Shown: positions 22,668 to 30,768 of the stretch, one piece after another
Numbering within the stretch: the first letter of the stretch is position 1
Layout: every line of letters starts with the position of its first letter
DNA from: a virus
Virus record (IMG/VR): IMGVR_UViG_3300044712_002656
Location: 1 to 37,594 of that record
Direction: 5' to 3' (one strand)
Length of the DNA: 37,594 nucleotides
Program-made: the position numbers and the translations under genes
Notes under the pieces: generated by a model
Database searches by the model: none
Told to the model about the DNA's origin: nothing
The model's input: the letters and a program-made list of their open reading frames with translations, nothing else

Positions 22668-22922
22668 ATGCAGTCATACAACATTGTACCCGTGACAGTC
22701 TTTGGAAAGACCTACAACCGTTTGGAGATCAGCCCGGTCACAGCATTGCTGAACAGCTCCGCGTCGTGGGAATCAAAAGTATATACCGTTGACGGAGATC
22801 CCGCACAGGCAAGCGTAAAGCAGCACCACATTGAAGGGGCCGCCTACGACGCATGGGGGAATGACGATCAATACATTATCGATCGTACGCTGGAAGACGT
22901 GGGTGTTGAGCTGGCCGCATAA
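22668..22922 (+). CDS. Small structural-operon protein
   Basis: The 84-residue product starts with a good ribosome site (AAGGAG). It has beta strands around YNIVPVTVFGKTYNRLEI and an acidic helix near the C-terminus. Lying between two fibre-type genes, it may be a fibre linker or chaperone; the sequence does not decide this. Confidence 0.5.
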   Translation: MQSYNIVPVTVFGKTYNRLEISPVTALLNSSASWESKVYTVDGDPAQASVKQHHIEGAAYDAWGNDDQYIIDRTLEDVGVELAA

Positions 22923-22952
22923 TAAATCAATTAATCGTTTTTCAACTTACTT

Positions 22953-24209
22953 ATGTATTCAAAAATCATACTTCTGAAAGAATCCGGACAATCGCAGGGA
23001 TATGCTTCTGTGCAGGGAGCATTGGATGCGTCATCTGGTTTGGATCTTGTTTTGGTGTATCCCGGTTCTTATGCAGAAAATGTCATTGTTGGATCTGGAA
23101 AACGATTGGTCGAATTCGGAGAAGCATCCTATACATCTATTATTGTGTCGCCCGGTGGTTCTCGCAATCAATTAACAAAAAATGGATTGGTGTTAGACGC
23201 GGTTCGAGTTGCTATCACCACCGCTCTCCCGGCCAACACATATAACAACGGCGTGATCACCGCAAACGCCAACGGCGCCATCCCGACACAGGATGGAATA
23301 TCCTTAGACGTCGGTGATAGAATTTTGTTGGCCGTCGATACGGATTTAAAGAGTGGTCCTTATGAAGTTTCTCAGGTTGGAGATGGAGCCCAACCGTTTG
23401 TTCTTACACGCACCGCTGATGCCAATACCAGTGCAAAGATGGTGGGTGGCATTATTGTTCCCGTAAACGCAGGCGCCATATATGCTGGAAGTATTTTTAT
23501 GCTTACGACAGCAGGGACCATAGTGTTGGGCACTACTCCATTAACATTTTCACTCCCTAATACACAAGGCTTTGGACGGAATTCAAGATATACCGAGCTG
23601 TTCGATGATTTTGATACCGGCAATACTTCCACCGGAACAGTGGGAAGATTAAAATGGTGGTTTACCGGAACCGGCGGAACGCCAACCATTGCTTACGATA
23701 CGTATGGTGCAATTGCCGGTCGGCCTGGGATTTTACGGTTCTCTGTCGCGGGACCTGGCGCGGTGATGTATCTATTGCCCGGCGGATCTTCCGGCGCAAC
23801 GGTTGGATATATCGGCAACACTCCGAACATGCGCTACAAACTTGCATTGGCCAATGTAGCGGGAACCCGCGTGTTACGTTTTGGAATGACACAAACCATT
23901 AACGGAACACCTGCTTATGGAATATTTTTTAAGTGCACCAATGCGGGTAACTGGTTTGCCGAATCGGTCACCGCCGATGGAACTGAATCAACGGATACTG
24001 GTATAGCACAATCGACCTCATTTAAATCTTTTGAATTTGTTGTTTCGCCGGACGGATTAAGCATAAAATTTTTCATTGATAGTGTGCTGGTTGCCACACA
24101 CACCTTAAGGATTCCTACAACCGGATTAAAGCACGAAATATACTGCAGCAATACCGGCTCTATGGATATTGATTTATTTGATTTTTCAATTCCCGGATTG
24201 AATCGATAA
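22953..24209 (+). CDS. Tail fibre / receptor-binding protein
   Basis: The 418-residue product begins with a segment like the first coils of a beta-helix (YASVQGALDASSGLDLVLVYPGSYAENV). It continues with a module frequent in phage fibres (LPANTYNNGV...DVGDRILLAVDTDLKSGPYEV), and ends in a jelly-roll lectin-like domain (KSFEFVVSPDGLSIKFFIDSVLVATHTL). This is consistent with a host-recognition fibre. It precedes the lysis genes. Confidence 0.7.
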   Translation: MYSKIILLKESGQSQGYASVQGALDASSGLDLVLVYPGSYAENVIVGSGKRLVEFGEASYTSIIVSPGGSRNQLTKNGLVLDAVRVAITTALPANTYNNGVITANANGAIPTQDGISLDVGDRILLAVDTDLKSGPYEVSQVGDGAQPFVLTRTADANTSAKMVGGIIVPVNAGAIYAGSIFMLTTAGTIVLGTTPLTFSLPNTQGFGRNSRYTELFDDFDTGNTSTGTVGRLKWWFTGTGGTPTIAYDTYGAIAGRPGILRFSVAGPGAVMYLLPGGSSGATVGYIGNTPNMRYKLALANVAGTRVLRFGMTQTINGTPAYGIFFKCTNAGNWFAESVTADGTESTDTGIAQSTSFKSFEFVVSPDGLSIKFFIDSVLVATHTLRIPTTGLKHEIYCSNTGSMDIDLFDFSIPGLNR

Positions 24210-24210
24210 C

Positions 24211-24864
24211 ATGAATAATATCAAACCTCTTATTGGAACGCTTCTCGCCGGAATAATCATCGGCTTTTCCGTCGCCCGGATATACACGTACCAAAAAGCG
24301 AATGAATCTGTGCACGAAGCGTACGGGATTGTTGATTTTATTATTGCGGACTGGACCGGGATTTCCGACGAAGACTCTATTATAGATCCCGACACTTCTT
24401 TCTCCGCACAGATGTCTGCCCGGAAAGAACTGCCGGTGGCCAGACTTGGTTTTTTCCCGGACACCATCAGATCGCTGGCGTTGATGGTACAGGGACGGTA
24501 CAAGGTTCCGGCGGCAGTAACAATGGCACAGTGGGCATTAGAAAGTTCTTGGGGGACAAATAATCTCGGCGTCAGTAATTATTTTGGGCACACCTATAAT
24601 GCAACAATGCAATACTCACAGCTGCGATCCTTTGTTATACGCACGGAAAAGATTGGGAACAAAAGAACTTTAAAGTTCACCGTTTATAAAAACATTGCAG
24701 AATGCTTTGATGCACATGGGAAATATCTATCATCATCCAAACATTATCGCGCAGCATTTTATACTTCTTCGCCGGAGAATTTTGCCCGGGCGCTTGGCAT
24801 TTATGCCGAGGATAATGAATACACGACAAAACTGATCGGCATTATGCGCCGATATAAATTGTAA
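24211..24864 (+). CDS. Endolysin: glucosaminidase (GH73/FlgJ-type) with signal-anchor N-terminus
   Basis: The 217-residue enzyme should cleave peptidoglycan glycan strands. An uncleaved hydrophobic N-terminus (about residues 5-22, glycine- and alanine-containing, as in SAR endolysins) would carry it to the inner membrane. The GH73 domain covers about residues 80-217, with the catalytic glutamate in WALESSWG (E111) and NNLGVSNYFGH following. The neighbouring holin-like gene supports a lysis cassette. Confidence 0.85.
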   Translation: MNNIKPLIGTLLAGIIIGFSVARIYTYQKANESVHEAYGIVDFIIADWTGISDEDSIIDPDTSFSAQMSARKELPVARLGFFPDTIRSLALMVQGRYKVPAAVTMAQWALESSWGTNNLGVSNYFGHTYNATMQYSQLRSFVIRTEKIGNKRTLKFTVYKNIAECFDAHGKYLSSSKHYRAAFYTSSPENFARALGIYAEDNEYTTKLIGIMRRYKL

Positions 24865-24873
24865 GGATAATCT

Positions 24874-25167
24874 ATGGACTCGCTTGAATTATCCGCTCAA
24901 TCAGAGCGTGAACAAAGAATTGGTAAACGGACATTGCTGGTGCAGCAGCAAACCAATATTCGAATTCACATTGATGCGATTATCCGGTCCGTCCGGCAGG
25001 ACCACCTCGGCATTCGAGATGCGGAAAACAGGTATGTAGAAACCATTGATTATACCAAAGCAATTTTCTTGCTGAGAGAAGCTTCAAAAAAGCGCAAAGA
25101 ACTTGAAACCATCAATAAAGAGATCGCCGCTTTGAATGCAGCGCTCGGAAATGACGGTAACGAGTGA
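24874..25167 (+). CDS. Coiled-coil protein of the lysis region
   Basis: A 97-residue highly charged, helical protein with long predicted coiled coils and no membrane segment. It has AAGGA upstream of the start and lies between the endolysin and the holin candidate. It could be a lysis accessory or a head-assembly factor; no family was recognised. Confidence 0.55.
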   Translation: MDSLELSAQSEREQRIGKRTLLVQQQTNIRIHIDAIIRSVRQDHLGIRDAENRYVETIDYTKAIFLLREASKKRKELETINKEIAALNAALGNDGNE

Positions 25168-25463
25168 TGATTACACCAAAATACATCGCGGCGATCAGCT
25201 CTATAATTGCAAGCATCAATTCATTGCTGTTCATTCCAGGAATAGACACCGTGCTTATCGTTGCTCTGATCTTTTTAGTGATCATCATTTCGTTGATCGT
25301 AAATCTGTTCTTTTTCTGGGAAGCCCTGCGGAAGATCCTTTTCAAAGAGCTCTTGTCAAAATTTTATTTGGATCTGTATTCGAACGATGAGTTCGTTGAT
25401 TTCTTGATCGAGAAACGCAACACCCGCAAAAACAAAACACATAAGAGCGTGCATGAAAATTAA
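25167..25463 (+). CDS. Holin-like membrane protein
   Basis: The 98-residue product has two hydrophobic segments (about residues 6-24 and 29-52, the second very long: VLIVALIFLVIIISLIVNLFFFW) and a basic, charged C-terminal tail. That topology, together with its position right after the endolysin, suggests the pore-former that times lysis. Its ATG overlaps the preceding stop (TGATG), and its end overlaps the protease gene start by 11 nt. Confidence 0.65.
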   Translation: MITPKYIAAISSIIASINSLLFIPGIDTVLIVALIFLVIIISLIVNLFFFWEALRKILFKELLSKFYLDLYSNDEFVDFLIEKRNTRKNKTHKSVHEN

Positions 25464-26658
25464 ACTCAAAGACAATACGATGGTGGTGGTCCGTGCAACG
25501 GACATGCAGCAGTTATCCGGTATCCCAACGGAGATTATGGTTGCACCGTTTGGTAAATGGAAAGGCTACACCACGGACGACGGATCGCTTGTTGAGTTTG
25601 AGATAACCAAAGAGCTCGCAGCCAAAGCTGTTGAATACCATCGCTCACTGAAACAGCGCTTTCCCTCCCGAGATCTGGTGATCGATTACGAACATCAAAC
25701 CGGCGACGATTCACAGGCACCGGCGGCCGGATGGATTGAATCCGACATCTATCTTAAAGACGATGGCCTCTATGCCCGGGTAAAAGAATGGACAGCGAAA
25801 GCAGCAGAATATATCCGGAACAAGGAATACCGGTATCTCTCACCGGTACTGGTCTATAATTCTCCGGATAAACAAACCGGTGTCCGGGTTCCACTGCGAT
25901 TGGTGAATGTTGCGCTGACGAATGAACCGTTTATCGACAGCATTAAACCGATCACCGCAAAAGATAATACAGTACCGACAATTATTTATTTAACCGATAC
26001 TATTTCACAACCAACAAAAGGAGATACAACCATGTTAGAACAAATTCTGCAACTGCTCGGCCTGGCTGCCGGAGCAACATTCGAAGATGTCAAAAAGGTG
26101 ATCGAAGGCTGGAAGAATTCCGCATCGACCGTCGCTGCCAAGTACAAAGCCGCCATGACCGAGCTCGGTATGACCGATGAAACTCCGGTTGCCGACGTGA
26201 AGGCATTTGCTCTGAAGTATAACACGATCCTGCAGGAGCTGGGTGTAAAGCCAACCGACTCTGTCGATTCAATCAAACAGGTGATTGTTGCTGCAAAGGA
26301 TAAAGGTCAATCACAGCAGTTCGATCTGAAAGACTACGTAAAGAAGTCCGATCACGATGCACTGGCCCTGCAGCTGAAGACCCGTGATGCAAAAGAGATT
26401 ATTGCAAAGCATGTTGCACGCGGCGCCGTTGCTGCGTATGAAGTCGATGATCTGCTCGCCGATGTTACCGGCAATAAATTGGAATTAAAGGATCTTGGTG
26501 CGCGGCTGGAAAAACGCGCCGACTTTTCCATTGTGCCGCTGAATGAGATCGATACAAAAACGATCACTGCGAAAGACCCCGCCGCCGATCCGGAAACGAT
26601 CAGGATTGCAGCAATGGCCGGTGTAACTGCAGATGACATCAAAAAACACGGAAAATAA
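25453..26658 (+). CDS. Head maturation protease / scaffold (Mu I-like)
   Basis: The 401-residue product matches the Mu I protease layout. An N-terminal protease (about 1-160) includes VIDYEHQT at 76-83, APAAGWI at 89-95 and YLSPVLVY near 128; a helical scaffold domain follows. It shapes the prohead and is then degraded. A strong internal ribosome site and in-frame ATG at 26032 should yield the scaffold alone, as Z is nested in I of Mu. It is followed by the decoration and capsid genes. Confidence 0.88.
   Translation: MKIKLKDNTMVVVRATDMQQLSGIPTEIMVAPFGKWKGYTTDDGSLVEFEITKELAAKAVEYHRSLKQRFPSRDLVIDYEHQTGDDSQAPAAGWIESDIYLKDDGLYARVKEWTAKAAEYIRNKEYRYLSPVLVYNSPDKQTGVRVPLRLVNVALTNEPFIDSIKPITAKDNTVPTIIYLTDTISQPTKGDTTMLEQILQLLGLAAGATFEDVKKVIEGWKNSASTVAAKYKAAMTELGMTDETPVADVKAFALKYNTILQELGVKPTDSVDSIKQVIVAAKDKGQSQQFDLKDYVKKSDHDALALQLKTRDAKEIIAKHVARGAVAAYEVDDLLADVTGNKLELKDLGARLEKRADFSIVPLNEIDTKTITAKDPAADPETIRIAAMAGVTADDIKKHGK
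26032..26658 (+). CDS. Nested scaffold protein from an internal start
   Basis: AAAGGAG eight bases before an in-frame ATG (26032) inside the protease gene predicts a separate 208-residue product. It is helical, with regular lysine/aspartate-rich segments and no protease motifs. By analogy with Mu Z nested in I, it would be the main scaffold, made in excess of the protease. Confidence 0.7.
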   Translation: MLEQILQLLGLAAGATFEDVKKVIEGWKNSASTVAAKYKAAMTELGMTDETPVADVKAFALKYNTILQELGVKPTDSVDSIKQVIVAAKDKGQSQQFDLKDYVKKSDHDALALQLKTRDAKEIIAKHVARGAVAAYEVDDLLADVTGNKLELKDLGARLEKRADFSIVPLNEIDTKTITAKDPAADPETIRIAAMAGVTADDIKKHGK

Positions 26659-26668
26659 TGTAATCGGT

Positions 26669-26690
26669 ATCCCGGCAGAAATGCCGGGAT
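26669..26690 (+). other. Strong 9-bp hairpin with GAAA tetraloop
   Basis: ATCCCGGCA and TGCCGGGAT pair around GAAA, followed by CTTCTTCT. The weak T content suggests a partial terminator or an mRNA 3' stabiliser after the scaffold gene. Confidence 0.65.
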
Positions 26691-26748
26691 CTTCTTCTGA
26701 AATAATGTTGTATCAATTATCTATCACAATATAAAAGGAGTTTGAATT

Positions 26749-27531
26749 ATGAAATATCTGCGTGAAACATTCGCAAAGCTTTACTCCGGTCCTCGCATTA
26801 TTGTTTTGTTGCTGATTGGCGTGGCAATGACGGTGGACCATTTAATGGCATCAACGCTGGGTGCATATTCTCTGGCAATGGCAGCGCTGGCCGAAGATCG
26901 ATCAACAGAAGAGCGTCCAGGTCAGTACCGAACGTATGGCGTGAAAGCAGCCACAAAAATTTATGCCGGAAGTATGGTGTGCGTTGACGCCGACGGGTAT
27001 GCCGTTCCTGCAGCTGATACGGCCGGATTAATTTTTGTTGGCCGGGCTGAAGAGCAAATTGATAATACCGACGGCTCCAGCGGTGATCTGAGCATTACTG
27101 TTAAGCGCGGAACGTTTAATTGGGATGCAACCGGTTTGACGGCGGCTAATGTTGGTGATGCAGTATTTGTTCTGGATGATCAGACGGTCGGTATCGCTTC
27201 CGGTTCGACGAACAAAGTATTTGCCGGTGTCATCAGCGAAGTTGTTTCCTCAACATCCGCATGGGTGGAACAGGACTTCACCCTGCAGCAAGTATCGGCA
27301 GCCATTGCAATTGCCGATGCAGCTGCGTTAACCGTGGTTGATACCAATTTAGCGGTTGTCACTGGTGTTGACGGTGCGGGAAGCAACGCTGCTTCTAAGG
27401 CAGATGTTGATACTCGTTTGGCAACACAGGAAACATTTAACGACCGAGTGATTGTCGATCTTGGCGTGCTGCGAACAAAGCTTAACGCACTGCTCACGGC
27501 GCTCCGGAACGCGGGAATTATCAAAACGTAA
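26749..27531 (+). CDS. Head decoration / stabilisation protein with hydrophobic N-terminus (DUF2190-like)
   Basis: The central part (YRTYGVKAATKIYAGSMVC, then GLIFVGRAEEQIDNTDGSS, then ITVKRGTFNWD) reads like DUF2190-type capsid cement proteins placed between scaffold and capsid genes. The first ~48 residues are unusual: a basic start, then a long hydrophobic stretch (RIIVLLLIGVAMTV), then AMAALA-ED, which could be a signal-type cleavage site. The start is not in doubt: AAAAGGAG precedes the ATG. A C-terminal helix (FNDRVIVDLGVLRTKLNALL) may trimerise it. Confidence 0.7.
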   Translation: MKYLRETFAKLYSGPRIIVLLLIGVAMTVDHLMASTLGAYSLAMAALAEDRSTEERPGQYRTYGVKAATKIYAGSMVCVDADGYAVPAADTAGLIFVGRAEEQIDNTDGSSGDLSITVKRGTFNWDATGLTAANVGDAVFVLDDQTVGIASGSTNKVFAGVISEVVSSTSAWVEQDFTLQQVSAAIAIADAAALTVVDTNLAVVTGVDGAGSNAASKADVDTRLATQETFNDRVIVDLGVLRTKLNALLTALRNAGIIKT

Positions 27532-27541
27532 AATTAATAAT

Positions 27542-27570
27542 CCGCCATCCCCGCTCGTAAAGGGGATGGC
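27542..27570 (+). other. Strong 10-bp hairpin between decoration and capsid genes
   Basis: CGCCATCCCC (27542-27551) pairs exactly with GGGGATGGCG (27561-27570). No T tract follows, so it is more likely an mRNA processing or stability element that lets capsid mRNA accumulate than a full terminator. Confidence 0.65.
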
Positions 27571-27627
27571 GATTGCTTTGCGATCAAAGTTGTTTTTATT
27601 CATTCACCAAAAAAGGAGATACTTGTT

Positions 27628-28665
27628 ATGTTGAACAAATTCTTTCACAAGTCAATCGGAATGATGATCGGGATTTTCTCTCTCCTCGTCATGTCGGTTG
27701 TTCCGGCATTTGCTGGCCAGGGATATTCGGTCCCGTCCGCTCTGTACGGTATTGGCGGTGCGTTCGTGGTTGGGTTGGTGGTCAACAGCTCAACATTGAC
27801 GTCGTTGTATACGACGTTCAAAACCGTTTTCAATAAGGCATTTTCTGAAGCCACACCGCAATATACCAAAATTGCAATGGTGGTCCCCTCTACGACAAAA
27901 ACAGAAATTCACGAATGGATCGGCGCGTTTCCCAAAATGCGTCAATGGATCAAAGAACGGAAAATTTCCAATCTGAAGGGCTTTAAATGGTCCATTGAAA
28001 ATAAGGATTGGGAATCAACGGTCGCTGTTCCCCGGAACGATATTGAAGATGATACGTTCGGACTGTTCACCAATTTGTTTTCGTCAATGGGTGGTTCGGC
28101 GAAAAAACATCCCGACCAAATCGTGTTCAAGCTTCTTAATGACGGCTTCACCGCTTTGTGTTATGATGGCAAAGCATTCTTCGCCACAGATCACCAGGGC
28201 GGATCGAATAAAGCAACTGCTGTTCTTAGTCCGACGAGTTATGCCGCAGCCCTTGCATCGATTGGCCGCATGAAGGATGATACCGGCGAAGCGATCTTTG
28301 ACGGTACGGAGAAATTGACCCTCATTACCGGTCCGGAACTGGAAGCCACGGCCAAAAAGATTCTCTTTAACGATTATGTTTCCGTCGCTAACGGTTCGCA
28401 GGAAAACAACATCCATAAAGGATCGGCGGAATATGTTAAATCGCCGCAGATTACCAGCGCGACGGCGTGGTTCATTACCATTGAAAACAATGGTATTAAA
28501 CCGCTGATCTTCCAGGAGCGCAAGAAACCTGAGTTCCTTGCACTCAACGACCCGAAGGACGCGAATGTTTTTATGAGCAAGGAATTCCTCTTCGGCGTCG
28601 ATTCGCGTGACAATGCGGGGTATGGCCTGTACCACTTTGCGTACGGCAGCACCGGTTTAGGTTAA
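27628..28665 (+). CDS. Major capsid protein (Mu T-like) with signal-peptide-like N-terminus
   Basis: From about residue 54 the protein follows Mu gpT: SLYTTFKTVFNKAF, YTKIAMVVPSTTKTEIHEW, FKWSIENKDWESTVAVPRNDIEDD, KLLNDGFTALCYDGKAFF, a terminal FLFGVDSRDNAGYGLY. It forms the icosahedral shell. Residues 1-29 instead look like a Sec signal peptide (basic start, hydrophobic core, cleavage-like PAFA-GQ), and a second hydrophobic stretch follows at 40-52. The AAAAGGAG ribosome site fixes the ATG at 27628, so the extension is translated. Its removal by the head protease is one explanation. Confidence 0.92.
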   Translation: MLNKFFHKSIGMMIGIFSLLVMSVVPAFAGQGYSVPSALYGIGGAFVVGLVVNSSTLTSLYTTFKTVFNKAFSEATPQYTKIAMVVPSTTKTEIHEWIGAFPKMRQWIKERKISNLKGFKWSIENKDWESTVAVPRNDIEDDTFGLFTNLFSSMGGSAKKHPDQIVFKLLNDGFTALCYDGKAFFATDHQGGSNKATAVLSPTSYAAALASIGRMKDDTGEAIFDGTEKLTLITGPELEATAKKILFNDYVSVANGSQENNIHKGSAEYVKSPQITSATAWFITIENNGIKPLIFQERKKPEFLALNDPKDANVFMSKEFLFGVDSRDNAGYGLYHFAYGSTGLG

Positions 28666-28673
28666 TAAAATAT

Positions 28674-28710
28674 TTGTCTTCCGGCTGGCCTCCCCTCCGG
28701 CCCAAGACAA
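28674..28710 (+). other. Hairpin after the capsid gene
   Basis: TTGTCTT (28674-28680) pairs with AAGACAA (28704-28710), with an inner GC-rich stem between. It is placed directly after the capsid stop codon, as expected for an mRNA stabiliser or a partial terminator. Confidence 0.55.
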
Positions 28711-28767
28711 TCGGGTGTGCGCGGAGAATATCTGCGCACATTCTCTAACGATCAGAAAGTACACATT

Positions 28768-29211
28768 ATGAGTTATTGCACACAAACAGGAATTACCGCA
28801 GGCGACATTATGCCAGCTCGGATCTCGGAAGCGCAGCTGCTGCAGCTTTCAACCGAGGACGATGTTGTGGTGCAATCGGTTATTGATGATGCTATCGAAG
28901 CCGCTGATTCTGAAATCAATAGCTATTGCGGAGTTAAATATTCCGTTCCATTTACGACTGTTCCGAACCGGGTAAAGAATTTATCGGCGGACATGGCAAC
29001 GTATAATTTATTTAAGAAACGCTCTGCCACAGTGGGAATGCCGGAACCGATCCGTCAATCGTATGAAGACGCCATTGCCTTTTTAAAAGATGTATCACGA
29101 GGCATTGCATCGCTCGGCATCGATCCGGAACCGGCGGCAAGCAGCACCACGACGATTAAAACGTCGAGCAACGAGCGGCAGTTCACCACCACGAAGTTGA
29201 ACGGATTTTGA
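28768..29211 (+). CDS. Mu gp36-like head-tail connector (DUF1320)
   Basis: The 147-residue product has the DUF1320 pattern: an N-terminal ...ITAGDIMPARISEAQLLQLS, then VIDDAIEAADSEINSYCGVKYSVPF, then VKNLSADMATYNLFKKR. It follows the capsid gene as in Mu and completes the connector. The ATG at 28768 matches the family start; the longer frame begins in the hairpin region. Confidence 0.88.
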   Translation: MSYCTQTGITAGDIMPARISEAQLLQLSTEDDVVVQSVIDDAIEAADSEINSYCGVKYSVPFTTVPNRVKNLSADMATYNLFKKRSATVGMPEPIRQSYEDAIAFLKDVSRGIASLGIDPEPAASSTTTIKTSSNERQFTTTKLNGF

Positions 29212-29308
29212 TACACTTACTCCGGTGTATGGGCCAGGCGGTTTCACCGATCAATAATGAATCGTCCGAGTGCTCTACATCCGGAGTTTAATCTTTGAGT
29301 TCACAATA

Positions 29309-29752
29309 ATGGAAATCATCCCGGGCGGAATTCGAAATATTATTTTTGCCGACAATGTAAACTTCACGGATTACACTGAGATCAAAAGTATTTTAAAGCG
29401 CGGGACGTCCATTGTTCCGGGAACAATTGCGGAAGAATTTGGAAACGATGAATCATTTGGGGCATTGAAGAAAACTGAACTTGATATTACTTCTGCCGAT
29501 TATGATTCTGTGAAATATACTCTGCTTGAAGCTGCAGAGGCAGCGAGGACTCCGCTGTATTTCAGAATCTTTACAATGCATCCGCACTATTATTTGGATC
29601 TCTTCGCTGTCGAGATCTATTGCGACCGGCAATTAAATGAACTCGGTAAATTCAACGCAATTACCATTTCAGGCATGAATGAAGGACCGGTGGAATCAAA
29701 CATCCTTAATCTGGTCTACATGTTTAACCCGTTCAACCCGGAGAACCTCTAA
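29309..29752 (+). CDS. Tail-tube-like protein, paralogue 1
   Basis: The 147-residue product shares a clear pattern with two later genes: a GG near the start, a DN..FT motif, a K.GTS..P.T..EEF segment, and a helix ending ARTPLYFR. It also ends, like them, with a KFNAITISGMNEG-type segment. These are probably tail tube or tube-related proteins. This copy lies before the tail completion genes and may be a tube initiator, head-proximal variant or tail terminator partner. Confidence 0.6.
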   Translation: MEIIPGGIRNIIFADNVNFTDYTEIKSILKRGTSIVPGTIAEEFGNDESFGALKKTELDITSADYDSVKYTLLEAAEAARTPLYFRIFTMHPHYYLDLFAVEIYCDRQLNELGKFNAITISGMNEGPVESNILNLVYMFNPFNPENL

Positions 29753-30285
29753 TGGGTGAAATGGATCTCAGACAATTCAATCGCACCTTCGGTCAGTTGA
29801 TTGCCAACGCATCCGACATCCGGAAGCCGCTTACAGAAATTGGTGTTCTGATGACGTCCGAAATGAAAGAAGATATTCGTGTTCAGGGCCGTCCGGAGCC
29901 GTGGGTTCAATCACAACGAGCAAAACGAGAAGGGGGCCAAACGCTGCGGGACACAGGGACCCTGATGACCGGTCTTATTGCAGAGGTTGGCGAAAAATCT
30001 GTTGCCGCCGGACCGACGATGGTTGGCAAAGATCATATTACCGATCCCCGGGTGCTGGAGCTGCTCGCGTATGGTGGAAGTGTTAAAAGATATTCCCGTT
30101 CGGAGATTTATCTTCGCAAACGGGGTGCTAATGGCCGATTCAAAAAAGGAAGATCCGATGTCCGGGGAAAAGGAATGACGCTTGGTGATCATACGGCTAA
30201 CTATCCGAAAAGGGATTACACATACATCCCTCCGGAGAGCACACAAACGTTTGGCGAAATAATGCAGGACCATTTACTCAGATAA
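29752..30285 (+). CDS. Mu gpG-like virion morphogenesis / tail completion protein
   Basis: The 177-residue product fits the phage virion morphogenesis (gpG / tail_S) family: TEIGVLMTSEMKEDIRVQGRPEPWVQSQ near 27-55, then TLRDTGTLMTGLIAEVG, then the DPRVLELLAYGG region. It acts in joining head and tail. The ATG overlaps the preceding stop (TAATG). Confidence 0.82.
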   Translation: MGEMDLRQFNRTFGQLIANASDIRKPLTEIGVLMTSEMKEDIRVQGRPEPWVQSQRAKREGGQTLRDTGTLMTGLIAEVGEKSVAAGPTMVGKDHITDPRVLELLAYGGSVKRYSRSEIYLRKRGANGRFKKGRSDVRGKGMTLGDHTANYPKRDYTYIPPESTQTFGEIMQDHLLR

Positions 30286-30287
30286 TT

Positions 30288-30722
30288 ATGCTGCAGTTAA
30301 AAAATATTGAAGATGCGTTGATCGCCGATGTTCTTGCAAACATTGCAGGGATTAAAACGTGTGCAACACACGAAAGAGAATTTGACGATATGCTTTTATC
30401 GGCGCTCCTGCCGCGTGTGCCGTTTGTACTTATTCGGTACGGCGGAACGAACCCGACAGAATCCGAACGGAAAGCGAACGGTGCCAGCGGTCTTAACGGC
30501 CGCGAGTTTCATTTGACCATCGGGGCAGAATCGCTTCGATCAATAAAGGAATCACAGCGCGGGTGCTATGACATTATTGATGATCTCAGAGAACGGTACG
30601 ATGGGTATAATTTATCCGTCTCCGGAGAGAGTGTTACGCTGACCTATGATGGAGACAATCATCGATTCACCGGTCAGGGCGTGGTTGTGTATAATCTATT
30701 TTTGAAGTGGGACGAAAATTAA
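30288..30722 (+). CDS. Mu gp37-like tail terminator-type protein (DUF1834)
   Basis: The 144-residue product begins IEDALIADVLANIAGI, has PRVPFVLIRYGGTNP in the first third and a GYNLSVSGESVTLTYDG C-terminal region, the layout of Mu gp37. It lies directly after gpG, as in Mu-like phages. It is likely to cap the tail tube before head joining. Confidence 0.75.
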   Translation: MLQLKNIEDALIADVLANIAGIKTCATHEREFDDMLLSALLPRVPFVLIRYGGTNPTESERKANGASGLNGREFHLTIGAESLRSIKESQRGCYDIIDDLRERYDGYNLSVSGESVTLTYDGDNHRFTGQGVVVYNLFLKWDEN

Positions 30723-30724
30723 GT

Positions 30725-30750
30725 GCGCCGACGGCGCTGTTGTTAACAGC
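30725..30750 (+). other. Pair of small hairpins between tail genes
   Basis: GCGCCG/CGGCGC (30725-30737) and GCTGTT/AACAGC (30736-30750) are adjoining short inverted repeats just upstream of the second tube-like gene. They may form a processing or stability element. Confidence 0.4.
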
Positions 30751-30768
30751 AATTAAAAGAGGCTCGTT

